Made by a program: the position numbers and the translations under genes. Positions 1 to 12,004 of a stretch of DNA of 64,000 nt are shown here, piece after piece. The notes below the pieces were generated by a model, which was given only the letters and a program-made list of their open reading frames with translations, did not search any database and was not told where the DNA came from. Within the stretch, counting starts at the first letter, position 1; every line of letters starts with the position of its first letter. Origin of the DNA: Pyrocephalus nanus (Eukaryota > Chordata > Aves > Passeriformes > Tyrannidae); assembly GCA_038380795.1 (NCBI GenBank), contig CM076259.1:75698200-75762199 (forward strand), given 5' to 3'.

Positions 1-3000
1 GAAACACCACTTCTTAATGTTATTTGTCTGGTGAATGAGCTTCATTATATTTAATGCAAATATGTAGTAGCAATTTATCATGAGGCCACAGAAAAACAGC
101 AAAATCAAGCGGAACTATCTACATCTCCTTAATTTTACCATGTCTCAAATTAAAAAGTTTATATTTTTAGAGAAAACCAAATATTTGTTAGAGGGAAATT
201 GTTCTGTGGCTTTTTTCTTCCCTATACTGTTTGCTTTGTTCTTCCCTATACTGTTTGCTTTTTTCTTGTTTTCAGGAAATTTCCCTGTATTAAAGAGCTC
301 TGGTATTTACCTGGAAGTTGTCAAGGCTGTAAGAATTCAAAAGCAAATGTACTTAAAGATTTGCTGCAATGCTGTCCTCATATCTGTTCCCTAAGTACAC
401 TTTCTGCTATAAAAATATCCTATCAGTATCACGCATTTTTTCTAAACTATCTGACAATGTCCTGTAATGTGTAACACATGCTTCAACCAACCTCTTTGCT
501 AAATCATATGTGGTTCAAATGAACAGTGGAGGAATGAAGAAAAGGCAATATATAGAGAGCAAGAAATGTCTTTTTCCAGACCTTCCTGCTGCCCAGAAAA
601 ACTCTCTTTGCATCGTACATGAAGTCATTGTCTTTGCTTGACTTTTCTTATTAAACTCACTTTTACCCTTTCCAATAGGTTTGCTACAATTTAAAATGCC
701 TGTTGTATAAGGATATGCCTGGAGAGAGGATAGAGCCTTTAATTTTGGGAAGTCTTTGAAGTGCACCCTGCGCATGCAGCAATCTGATGCTGAAATAGCA
801 GTAACTTTATTCCTATTAAATAAGAGAGTTAGGAACTTGGAACAGGATTTTCTTCTTCTTTGTGAGGGTTGTTCATATCCTATGCAGCCCTTCTGCTGCA
901 TGTTTTGCTTGATGTTTTTCAGGAAGGGGATAAATACAGCCCCCAGTACTGCTGATATTCTGCCACCCCAAAAAAGCGCATTTCATCATGGTTTCTTTGT
1001 TTCTTTCCTAAAAATGTTGATGCTTTGAAATCCAGACTTGGTCTTAGTGACAGAATTGGATTATTCGAGGAACAAATATCTGAATGAGAAGGGGAGTAGC
1101 CAAAAGGTGTTCTCATTCCATGTAGAGATCAGAGGTTCGGTCTTTAATTCAAGAAGGTATACTAATGTCCCTATTTCCAAAATCTTTAAATGTAAAATTC
1201 TGAAAGGTCAATTCAAAAGTTCCAAGTGGATTTCTTTAATTAGAAAGCTTCAAAAAGATTGAAGTATGAAATTAAATGTTTAACACCAAATTATTTTTGT
1301 TTACACTTTGTTTTGTGCAAAACAGCAGAAAAATACTAAAGATGAGCTTCTGAAAGAAATCTCTTGTTTGCTTAACTGGTAACTGCCAAAAGTTCTAGCA
1401 AATTTGATAGAGTTAATTCACTTCCGTGACATTACTACAATTTATCCCTGGATGGGATAAATGGGCCTTAGAAAATGACACTGCCAGGAATGGATTAAGA
1501 CAATTAACTTGCATAAGGAGTCAAATCCCTGACCTCTACTTTGCTTCACCTCTCATGTGTGCTGCAATCCACTGATAGAAAGATGGAAGTGATAGCCTTT
1601 AACAGAGCAGAGCAGATGAGTGCTCTTGTATGTAGAATGGCTTTCGAGGAGTTGGATTTCATGTGGGTCACTCAAGTCACAATTTACTGCTGTCTACCGC
1701 TAGGGCAATTTGCATAGAGGAGATTTTTATACAGCTTGTTAAAACAAGTGTAAAGGAGACGTTGCCAGACAGGATTATACACAATGGGAATATTAACAAG
1801 CCAGCGATCTGTCATATGCTGTCTGATATTTTTTTTGCTAGAAATGTTAAAGCATAAACTAGTCATAACCTCCAAGGTACAGAATGAACAAGTACCATAC
1901 GATTCCTGCTTACACACAAATACCTCCGGCTCTTCTTGGAAAGAGTAGCACTGTTGGAAAAAGGGATCAGTAAGGCAGAAGCCATGCCCAAGTAGTGGTT
2001 CGCCCCCTCACTGAAAAATTTGCTGGTGTACTTTTCTGCTGCCTTCAAAAGGAGAAGGAGCGGGAGAAGATTTCTGCAACTGCACAGTCATAAGTCAGGG
2101 TTGGATTTCCATGAGGCTTCTGGCTCTGGAAGGGTAGAAACAAGCACAATGTGGATGAAATAACAATCATTTAGCAGGAGTTACAAAAATCCCACAATTC
2201 ACTGTTGGATGTCAGCAAAACATTTTTACCCCTTGATAGTAATACATTTTCTGTAGATAGCGTATATGTAACAGAGACCTGCAAATAATTAAGTATGTGC
2301 TTTCTAATATTGGAAACATAGAATGCTGTGGCTCATAAGGGAAAAATATTTGTACCTCATGTAAAGAGACACTTGTAAAGATTTCTCTTTGGCTCTTGTG
2401 CAGAGTTATAATTATTTTTTATATTGTTTTTCAGTTTTGGGAAGGGATTGAGCTACAACTTGAATCTAACAGTTCTGGTATTTTTAGTTTTATGCTGTGA
2501 CAACTGCTAAATTTTGCTCCAGGAAAGTTTCTCAGTTTATTGAGAGTGTACATCTGTGCTGCTGAGAGGAAACATCCATTTTTTGGGCAAGGGAATCCCT
2601 TGGCCATGCCACAAGTTCCCTGCCAAGTGGGCCCTCAGTGACTCTAAAGCACACCTATTCTGCTATAGTTTTAAATGGTTATGCAACTCCTATGTAGTAA
2701 AATGCTGTTTCTTTGGTGGTCTTCTTCCTTATACTTAGAAGGCAGCAATCCTCATGCATTAATGCTGTCACTGCTCATTTGCCCTGCGACTTGTGTTCCC
2801 AGTACTAACCTCCAACTAATGCAATGCCCAGCTTGTGCCGTGTTAGCTGCACATACCTAAACCTCTCAGTTAGCATATAGTATGAATGGCTGTAATACAG
2901 AATAAAAATACTTTCCACTACCGAAGAAAATTCCAAACTTGTCATTCAAAATTAAACTATGTTTGTACATAAACTATGTTTGCTAGTAGGCTTATTTCAC

Positions 3001-3963
3001 TTATTTTATATTGAGTCCCATAGATCAAAAAGCGTGGACTTGAATAGAAAGAAATTATATGAGATCACATTAACTTTCAACCATGAAACTTTCACTACAG
3101 CTTTCAGCTTTTGGGTGCAGGTGGCACCTGTATTCTGCAGAGTTTCACACATCTCATCAAACTCCTAGATAACTCGCCCACTACACTGCCTAGCACCTTT
3201 GTCTTTTCCTAGTTGCACTTTGGGATGTAAATACGATGTGTAAACATGGAGAATGTGTCACTAATTCACTGTTCAGAAGTGCTCTAATGCAACAGAGCCA
3301 CCTTAATGAAATGCCAGGTACACTGGTCCTGTTATTGTCATAAAGAGTTAGGTGATTGTAGGAAAATATGACCTTCTATAAAAAGCTGTCTTAATTATCT
3401 TCCTGGATCTTGTATGGTATTACTGCTGATGAAAAAGGTGAGGAAGTGTTTTTGAGTGTTTTTTTTTTCCATAAAATTTTTCAATCAGGAAAGAGTTAGA
3501 GCTCATGCTTATGTTATTCTTTGTTCAGAAAAGGCTGTAAGAAGTCAGTCGTATCCTAGATGATAATTTTGAAGGAGAAAATTTACACAAAATAGGGCTT
3601 CAGAAAACAGTTTTTCGGGACTGCTATTAAACAATAGAAATACATGTTGCATGTTTTTGTTAAGGGGACATACTTTAGCCACTACCAAAAAGACATTAGC
3701 ATAATGCCTTCAAAACATGTGAAGGACTGCATAGGCATGCAATAATGAGTCTGCCTTGGAAAGTTAAAAATCTTTCTGTGTGACAAATCTTTCTTTGAAT
3801 TTCAAAGTTACAACAGTTTTCATACTCCTCAAAGATCTGTAATACATACCTAAAATTATATTTTTAGAGTATATAAATGAGTGCAATTTAATTGTTACAG
3901 TTAAAATACAGGATTCCTTCTGAAAGAAGTCTAGTTATGACAATGACCTACCCCTTCTCAGCT
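1..3963. other. Intronic stretch, little recognisable
   Basis: Apart from a 24-bp tandem duplication at 217-264, no repeat family, RNA gene or conserved coding signal was recognised. The open frames present look random. Confidence 0.6.
217..264. repeat. 24-bp tandem duplication, two copies
   Basis: The unit beginning CTTCCCTATACTG occurs at 217-240 and again at 241-264, with one clear mismatch near the end of the unit. It is pyrimidine-rich and inflates a local open frame. Confidence 0.9.
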
Positions 3964-4156
3964 ATTGGCCTCAAGTTGCACCAGGGAAGATTTAGACTGG
4001 ATATTAGGAAAAGTTTCTTCAAGTGAAGAGCTGTTAAGCGCTGGTAGATATGTCACTTATGGACATGGTTAAGTGGTGGACTTATCAGTCCTGGGTTAAG
4101 AGATAGACTAAACGATCTTAAAGGTCTTTTCCAAACTAAACAATTCTATCATTCTG
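3964..4156 (+). mobile_element. CR1 LINE 3' fragment
   Basis: Runs from a GGCCTCAAGTTGCACCAGGG segment through GATTTAGACTGGATATTAGG to CGATCTTAAAGGTCTTTTCC and ends ATTCTATCATTCTG, which is the CR1 3' end read on the + strand. After GTGAAGAGCTGTTAAGCGCTGG the usual segment of roughly 60 bp seems missing, so this copy carries an internal deletion as well as the normal 5' truncation. Non-coding relic. Confidence 0.9.
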
Positions 4157-4268
4157 CTAGTATTTCAGTTGTCACTATTTGTGCTGTGTTTATAACAGTC
4201 AGGGCCTCTAATCTGTAGGTATTTAAGCACCACAAGAATTTACACAGTTAATCATGATAATTAGAGAA

Positions 4269-4315
4269 GGTGTATGATCATCCCAGAGATCCTTTTCAAC
4301 CTGGCTGATTCTATG
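4269..4315 (+). mobile_element. Possible CR1 3'-end relic
   Basis: The segment ATGATCATCCCAGAGATCC followed by TTTTCAACCTGGCTGATTCTATG resembles the last about 45 bp of a CR1 element. It is very short, and it lies about 115 bp after a clear CR1 tail in the same orientation. Confidence 0.5.
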
Positions 4316-5116
4316 CTTAAGGAAGCACAGTGCAACAATTGCACATGACAAGGGCACTACCAGTGGTAAAACAGAAAGCAAACAAATGGGGCAACAGCCT
4401 TGTTTTAATGTACTACATTACAAGATGCAAAAGATAAGCCTGAGTGCAAGTAGATAAACAATCCAATACTCCAGTGGGATGTAGTGCATCAGAGACAGAA
4501 TACAGTGCAGATCCTTCAAGATAAGAGTCATCTGATCATATTTCTTGAGTCTCAGCAGAAAACAAAAAGCAGTACATTTAAGCATGCAGATAGATATGCT
4601 GCATTTAGAAACTGTTGAATGTCAGCAAGAAATGGGTAAGGTAGAAATATGAAAGTAGGAAGAACATGACATTCTTACGTTCTCCATGTGAAAAGGTAAA
4701 AGGAAATCTGACCCTAAGGCCATATTGATCTGAGAAATGTATTTATTAAGATTAAAGTCAGTCTTCTGTATATGTGAAAACCTGCAAATATTCACAGACC
4801 AACAGCACCATTTTAGTGAATGGCAGATTAAATCATATCTTAAATAGTGAAAACTTCCAAACATTTTATTTAAACAATTAATTGCAATACCATTTATGAG
4901 AAATATTAGGAGAAAAAAACCCACTAGTTATACCTTGGTGGGCCTTTGAATTTTCAGCTGATATTTGTGCTAATCCAATACAACTACAGAATATTTTTAT
5001 GGTTTGAAGAAAATCAGGGGAAAAAAAAAAAAGTAATAACAGTTCTTCACATTTTCTCTGTCATTTCCTCTGTAAGAGGAAATTTGTGATTACTCGTTGT
5101 TAAAAGTACCTGCATA

Positions 5117-5186
5117 TCACAGAATCATAGAATGGTTTGGGTTAGAAGGGACCTTAAAGATCTTTTTAGATCATCATATCCGTAGG
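5117..5186 (-). mobile_element. CR1 LINE 3' tail, severely 5'-truncated
   Basis: TCACAGAATCATAGAATGG followed by TTTGGGTTAGAAGGGACCTT is the characteristic CR1 3' terminus seen on the opposite strand. Only about 70 bp are recognisable. Confidence 0.85.
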
Positions 5187-8100
5187 ACTTGATACTTATT
5201 GCCAGTAATACACTGCAAATTATTCTCACATAAAAGGTTAATTATGTGCAGAAGTGTTTGCAGGAAGAAGCTATTAAAACGGGCACTGTACGTGCCCCAA
5301 TAGCAAACCTTGAAGAAAAATGAGACAGAAAAATTCCATTCTTTAGACCTTGCTGCTTATCTGGTAATTTTTAGCTGTCAGCTCACACAGCCACAGTCTG
5401 GATAACCATCATCAAACAAAGGGAGAGAAATCAGTATTATAATTATTTGGAATATTTCATATAAAACCTTATAAAATTGCTAAGAAGCAATCAAGGCCAA
5501 TGTCTCCCTCCTAATACATTAGTTCACTCTTCAAGGTTGAATGCACTTTACTCTTAGTGATATCAGAAACAGGACATTGAATTACCTGCCTTTTACCACA
5601 GGTTTGGAGAATAGTTGCTGTGCATCAGCTAATATCCTGTTAACACTTTTGCATGCGTAAACCTTCAGACACTGTTTTCAACCCACTGCCCAACAGGAGT
5701 GATTACACAGTCTATTCTCACCTGCAACTAGCCCTTCCCTCACCAAATTCACTAAGCAAAATACTTTTCATATATTTTATTTTGGAATTAAGTGGAGGAA
5801 TTCAAAACCATGTGTAAAAACGTGAACTGCAAAAGCTAAGCACAGATTGTCTTTGATTCTAGTAAGTATGATAGGATTTTACCTGAGTATAAATATTTTC
5901 ACAGCTTTTCTTATAATCAGATCACAAGTGGGGGATGGATCCTAACTCCTACATTTCTACACTTGGAGTTCTCAGCAGGACACAGTAGTGTATGTCAGGC
6001 TAAAATATTTGATTTCTTAATTGCTGTGAAAGACCTGTCTCTCCTGGTACATTGTACAGAAAGCATTCCAGCCTTCAAGTATTTTTCAGATGACTCTGTG
6101 TCCTAGTTTTATTGCTTTGTTTGTTCAGGTTTGGCTTTGAAACCAGTCTTACGAAATCTTTTTCTAAAGTAAGCTACGACTTTCTCTCTCCACTTCCATA
6201 CTTGACCAAGGAAGTTGAGCACATTGGTTGATCTGTATAATGAAATATCCAGGTAATATTGTGCTAATCTTTCAAAACACTTCTTGTGAATCTGCATTTG
6301 CCAGACAAGGTGTGTTTTCCCTTTGGGTGCACTACCTGAGCCACCACAAATACAGGAGCATAACTTGATTTCAGACTCCAGGCACAAATTAGTCTGTGTA
6401 AGGCTTCATGAAGGGTCTTAACATAAAAAGTCTAAGCCCCGTGTAGCTGATGGGGATTTTCCTAAGGCATTTACAGCCCTCATCATGCTAAAATATTGCA
6501 GAACACTTAACAGCTTTATAGACAGCACACTTGATAGACACAGAGCAGAAGTCTCCAGTATAAGAGAAGATGTCATATAATTTCTAGTGGGATAGTGGGA
6601 ATGGGCTCAGCATTAAACTGTTTTTTAAACAGCTACTCCCACAAAACAACTATACCCGCTTCAGATTCAAATACAGACTGTATTATAAGCTGCCACCATA
6701 GAAACCACCTTTCCCCTTTAATTAAACATAAAAAAAGGAAAGAAAAAATCTCAAGTGGCTGAAAATGCACAGTATTCGGTAAGTCTTGCAATTCTAATGT
6801 ACTAAAGAATCTCTAGAGTAAAAATCTTTTCTGCTCCACAGTTTTTAGGTAGTAATTCTGATTGCCATTGCTGTAGAAAGTTAGCTGAGAACAGCAGCTT
6901 TCACTACTCCAGACCTGTCTAGTTTCCTCGAAGACTAAATAAATCAAACAGATTCAGAAGTGAGAAGAACAGATAGCCAGAGCAGAAAATACAGCATCAG
7001 TGATGAGGCTTGAATGGTGCATTGTAGCTTTTGTAAGACAGACAGATATTATAGACAATCTAGTCAGCTAGTCTGACACTCGACTAACTTGTGGCAGTGT
7101 CAAACTGTTTGAGATATTATCATTAGCTGCCTTTCTAGTGGTAAGCTTATTGCAGTTGAACAAAAATAGAACATTTTGAGCAGCTAAGGCTAGCAGACTT
7201 GCAGTGAAACGGATTAGAACTCATAATCTGCTAAACGCATCTGTTTTGACATTGCCTGTTAACAAAGTGTGACCACTCAGCATGTGGCTATGGTAGCTGA
7301 AAAAAAGGTATTTCAGCCTTTAGCAAGAACCACAACCCACTATGCTGAATGTTTCTGGCCCCCAAGTCTATGAAGAAAACCTCTACTCTGGGATTTTGTT
7401 CATCACATCAATAAGTAACTGACTTGGTGGACGTAGTTGTACAAATACAGCCCTGGTCATCTCTTTCTTCCTTCCTGTTTTACTTGCACTTAATTTTAGG
7501 TCTGTTTTCCAATGCATTGTTTTTCATGTTGATAGAAAATATATTCAGGGTTGCTGGTGTGGCTCTGCAACTGGAAAGGATTGAAGATAAGAAATATGAA
7601 GTCTATTTGAAAAGGATATGGGAGAGCAAGTGATGTTAGGAACATAAGTGTTGCATTTCAAATAAAGCTGGAGATCTGACTGAGGCAGGGAAAGTGAAGA
7701 TATCCTCTATTTAGTTTTTCTGTTTTGATCTGGTCAGGTCATTTCTAAGCATGAGGGTGAAGAAGAGCAGTGTTAGGTTCAGTGGGATTAAAGAGAGGAG
7801 AAGAAACTCCAGGAGGTGGCAGGGTCTTCGGATAATTCTCGTTCTATTTCTGCCAGTTATAAATCCTGATGACTGGAACACTCCCTTCACTTTTTATTTT
7901 TTTCGCTTATTAGATCCCATATTTTGATATCAATTTAAAGTCAATAATTTTGGTTCCACAGTACATATGTTGCATAGCCATTAGGTGATAGATGTAGAAA
8001 ATTTAGCCATGGTTTCATACTGTAATTGCTGACTGACTTTACAAATTACTTTACAAATGCAAGTAGATGAGTTGGGATTTTTTGTCACCTTGGACAACTA

Positions 8101-11100
8101 AAATAATAATTTTTAAAAAATACAGTCTCCTTTAGTTCTCTGCTGTGAATTTCTCTACAGCTTCATTGAAATAAATTTAGATTAGACACCATTTTCTCTG
8201 TAGTCTCTCTGAAAGACTGGGAAAGAATCCAACCAAATCTGAGATAAAACTACTGAACAAGAAATAAGCTCAAGTTTAGTATTATAATGAGGTCAATGTA
8301 AAACTGACACAAACTCAGCACACTGTCAGCCCCTAGGTATTGAATTGAAGATGGAGAAGTAGGCCAACAGAGAAATTCTTTGTAAAGCTGAGAGAGAGGG
8401 ATGAAGACACCTAGAAGAATATCATGGTTGTACTCTAAGGCACCCAGCACCAATCCTGCAGGAGGTCTGTTGCCTTGACAGGCAAAAAGTCCAGAAAAAA
8501 TTGTTGCCGTTATAATTCCCCTGCTGAAAATAGTAGGGAATTCTCAAATAATGTGAGAGAAAACCCCATTGGCAACTGCAGACAGAGATAGACTGATGAA
8601 AGAGTCTTTAATTACTTTATATGATATATCTCACTGGATCCTGGAGGGGTTATTTGCAACCAAGTCCAAACAGAGGACTTGCTAAAATGCAGAGAAGGGG
8701 TATAAGAGATGTTTTTCCAGAGAAGAAAAAAGCTAATGGAAACATGGAAGAGTTATAAAGAAACTATCGGAGGAAGAATTGTAATTGCTGTGTAGAAGAA
8801 GTGGTTTAATTGTTATTCTCCTCCAACTAATAGGCAATGAGAGACTCTGAAATTGACCATCAACATCCTTAATTTATTTTTTTAAATTATTGTGGCATTT
8901 TGAATTATTGTTTCTATTACCTGTAAACATATTATGAAGTGGATCTTGGATATATATTACACGCCTAGTCATTGCATTAGTACATTAATATTATGAAAAG
9001 AAAATTTAAAAAAGTAAATTATTTCTGGACAAGATGTTTCATGACCTTTTTAAGAACCTCTTAAGACTAAGAGTCTGCTGGGATTAAATGTAGCTTTTAG
9101 CTCTTTCCCAAACAGACCCTAGGGCTGTTTCAAACCCCAGCTGATCAAATTCCTCTCTAGGCAAGCCTGAGACTTGCTTAGGAATCCACTTGGTCTTTCT
9201 GCTCTCCTTGATATTATGTCTCTGACTGCCAGCAGTATTAAATTCCCTTTGTAAAATCAATAATGATAAAGGAAGCATGCAAAGCTGCATCATCCAAGTT
9301 TCACTCCATAGAAGCACCCTGTCCTTCTTTTTTCCTGTGCATCACTGCCTTAAATCTCAAAAACTTGAAGTGCCTTGTCATTAAGGTATCAATCTGACTC
9401 CTTCTGTTTTATGGAGACATGTAAGATTTATGAATAAGGTGAAATCTATAAGGTAAGACTTTTTCCTGGTAAAGTCTGAGGATAAATAAGGATTTCTAAC
9501 TGAGTTTTTTAGAAATGATTGATTTTGAGACAGAAAATGATCTCTATTAAAGTAAAAAAATTTTTTTTGAGAAGGCCCCGAGTTGAAAATTAAAGAGACA
9601 GAAGACAGGCCATATAGAAAAAGGTTTATTTTTAAGGTAAATAGTGATTAAAAATTTTATGGTTTCTGATAAATTAATGAGAAAATTGAACCTCTGGTTC
9701 ACTACAAATTTTATTGTGTCAGTAAACAGACAAAAACAGAATTGGGGCGGGGGGGAGGGGGAAGTAATAATCAGTAATAACTTATTTCTATTTCTGGAAG
9801 ACCCAATGGAAGAACTGTCTATTCTTCATCCACTAGTGGATGGAATGTATAATTTGCTGATTTTGCTTGGAAGAGACCATCTCTTTCTGTGACAGTTCTG
9901 ATCAGAACAAACCATCAGACCTCTAAACCACCTGCTGCTGTGAATGACTATCACTCAGAACTATAACAAAGCAAAAAAAAAACAAACCTTAGCATATGTC
10001 TTTCATAGCTTTAGCTTAGCATACTATCCCCGCCTTATGTCTTTTTTAGCAAAGGCTGTATTTTTACACTTATGTCTCACAGTTTTGACACAATCGTAAC
10101 AACCATAATGCATCATTTACTTTTCATTATTAATTTTAAACACTTTGCAAAGGTGTCAAAAACTTTACTGGATGCTTTTTCAGTGTTATAAATAGATGGA
10201 GAATAAACCTCAACATTTTTAATACTTCTGTTATTTTTTTGAAACAATTGTATTGTTCATAATTGGTGTAGAGAGGTATCTTTTCACCCATTTCAGTATA
10301 AATGCATGCTAGTTGTATAAATGTGTAGCTACTCATAGTTAAAATTATAGTTCTTTGCTTTGTTCTTGTTGTTTGGTTCTGTTGAAAGATAGTATTTTGG
10401 TGTTGACTTCATATCATATATACAAAAACATTGTCCCAGACAGAAGTAATGTAAAAATCTCCAATATAAGACTATTGTGTCTGCTCAACACATGAAAAAA
10501 AAGAAAATCTTTCAAATAAAAAAAATTAAGTAGTATTTTATAATTCATGTATTATGTGTCAGTAATTTATGAACACTCATGTATTTGTGAAAATGAAATT
10601 ATTTCAGCTGGGAGTTAAAACATCAGAACTGTGTTATTCTGCATCATTTTAGGATCTAGACCAGCATTATCATCTTTAAAATTCAGTTAAATGTTTTGGG
10701 GCATTAAAAATTACACACATTTTGTCATTAAGATAAACCAAGGCAAATATATGTGTATTAATAGAAACTGACTCCCAGTAGAGTCTATCCATATTGTGTC
10801 ATTAAGCGAATGAAAGTATTAAGCATTTCAAATTGTGAAAAGCTACCCTAAAATAGCAGTATTGTATTGCAAATGGTGACATCTGTCCTTCGGATTTCAA
10901 TGTGTGTAATCTCTAATGCCCAAAAACATTTAATTGAATTCAGCTCAGCAACCCACACATACAAAATCTGTACTGGCAGAAGTGCTTTCTGGATCAAACC
11001 ATTGTTTGGCTTGAATTAAATATCCAAATATTTTTCATTTTGTTGCCTGATGTTATTTACAGGCCTCTTGCTATTTTCTCCATTTCACATAAAGTGTCAT

Positions 11101-11833
11101 TTTCATAAGTTTTAAATATTTACACTTCTCAGAATTGAATTTACTGACTTTCTAGAACCACATGGAGTGAATAAAATTGCAATGTTCATAGTTAAGATGG
11201 CATACATAAGAGTACCCATAGCATCAGGCTTGGTGTTTGTTCTTGTTGAGGAGTAACAGTAATTCTGTTTTCTAACTTGTGTTTGAGTCACTGAGGCGCC
11301 TGTCAATAGAGAGCTTGTCTAATTATTCTCTGAATTGACATGAGGTTTGGTTTTCCATTATACAGCTGATAGAAATTCACCACAGTAACGTTGTAAAATA
11401 GAGGCACTGTTTCTGGTAATTAGGTCTAATCAAACGGTCATTCCCTAAACCACATATACCTGCTTCTTACAATATAGCATTCCAGTTGATGAGAGACATA
11501 ATTCTGTTTGCTTTTTATTTGTTTACCTAGTCCCATCACCCTGATTTTTGTAAATATTTGTGAATCAATAGATTTCTTGTTTACTAACTCTCCTACAGAG
11601 CTTGAATACAAATCTTTTTATGTGAGTCTTGGGTAAATTATCACACATTATGATAAGCATAAAGAATTGACTATTGTTCATTTACACTGCAGTCATCTTA
11701 CATTCTATTAGACATATATTAAAAATCTCAGTTGGGCGTTCTTTGAGAAAGTCAAGGTTGTAAGGTCACAGATTTCATGTTGAACAAACCCCACATTAGC
11801 TGCAAAAGAGACAGCCTGTAGCTGCGGAAAATC
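5187..11833. other. Intronic stretch, little recognisable
   Basis: AT-rich unique-looking sequence. Only a G-run cluster at 9744-9761 stands out. No CR1 tail, RNA gene or coding signal was recognised. Confidence 0.55.
9744..9761 (+). other. G-run cluster, possible G-quadruplex
   Basis: Runs of four, seven and five G separated by single C and A bases. If folded, it would lie in the sense strand of the GPC6 pre-mRNA. Prediction from pattern only. Confidence 0.45.
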
Positions 11834-12004
11834 TTGTGGTTGGTTTTTTTTTTTTTTTTTTTTTTTTTGTTTGTTTTTTGTTTTTTTTTTTTTTTTTTGT
11901 TTTGTTGTTTTTTGTTTTTGTTTTTTTGTTTTGTTTTTTTGTTTTGTTTTGTGTTTTTTTTGTTTTGTTTTTTGGGTTTTTTGTTTGTTTGGTTTGGTTT
12001 TTTG
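11834..12004. repeat. 171-nt tract of only G and T (T-rich simple sequence)
   Basis: Not one A or C occurs across 171 nt. The tract is long T runs broken by single G, with TTTTG and TTTG units. The complementary strand is an A-rich, C-interrupted tract. Open frames on either strand here (poly-Phe or poly-Lys) are composition artefacts. Confidence 0.95.
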
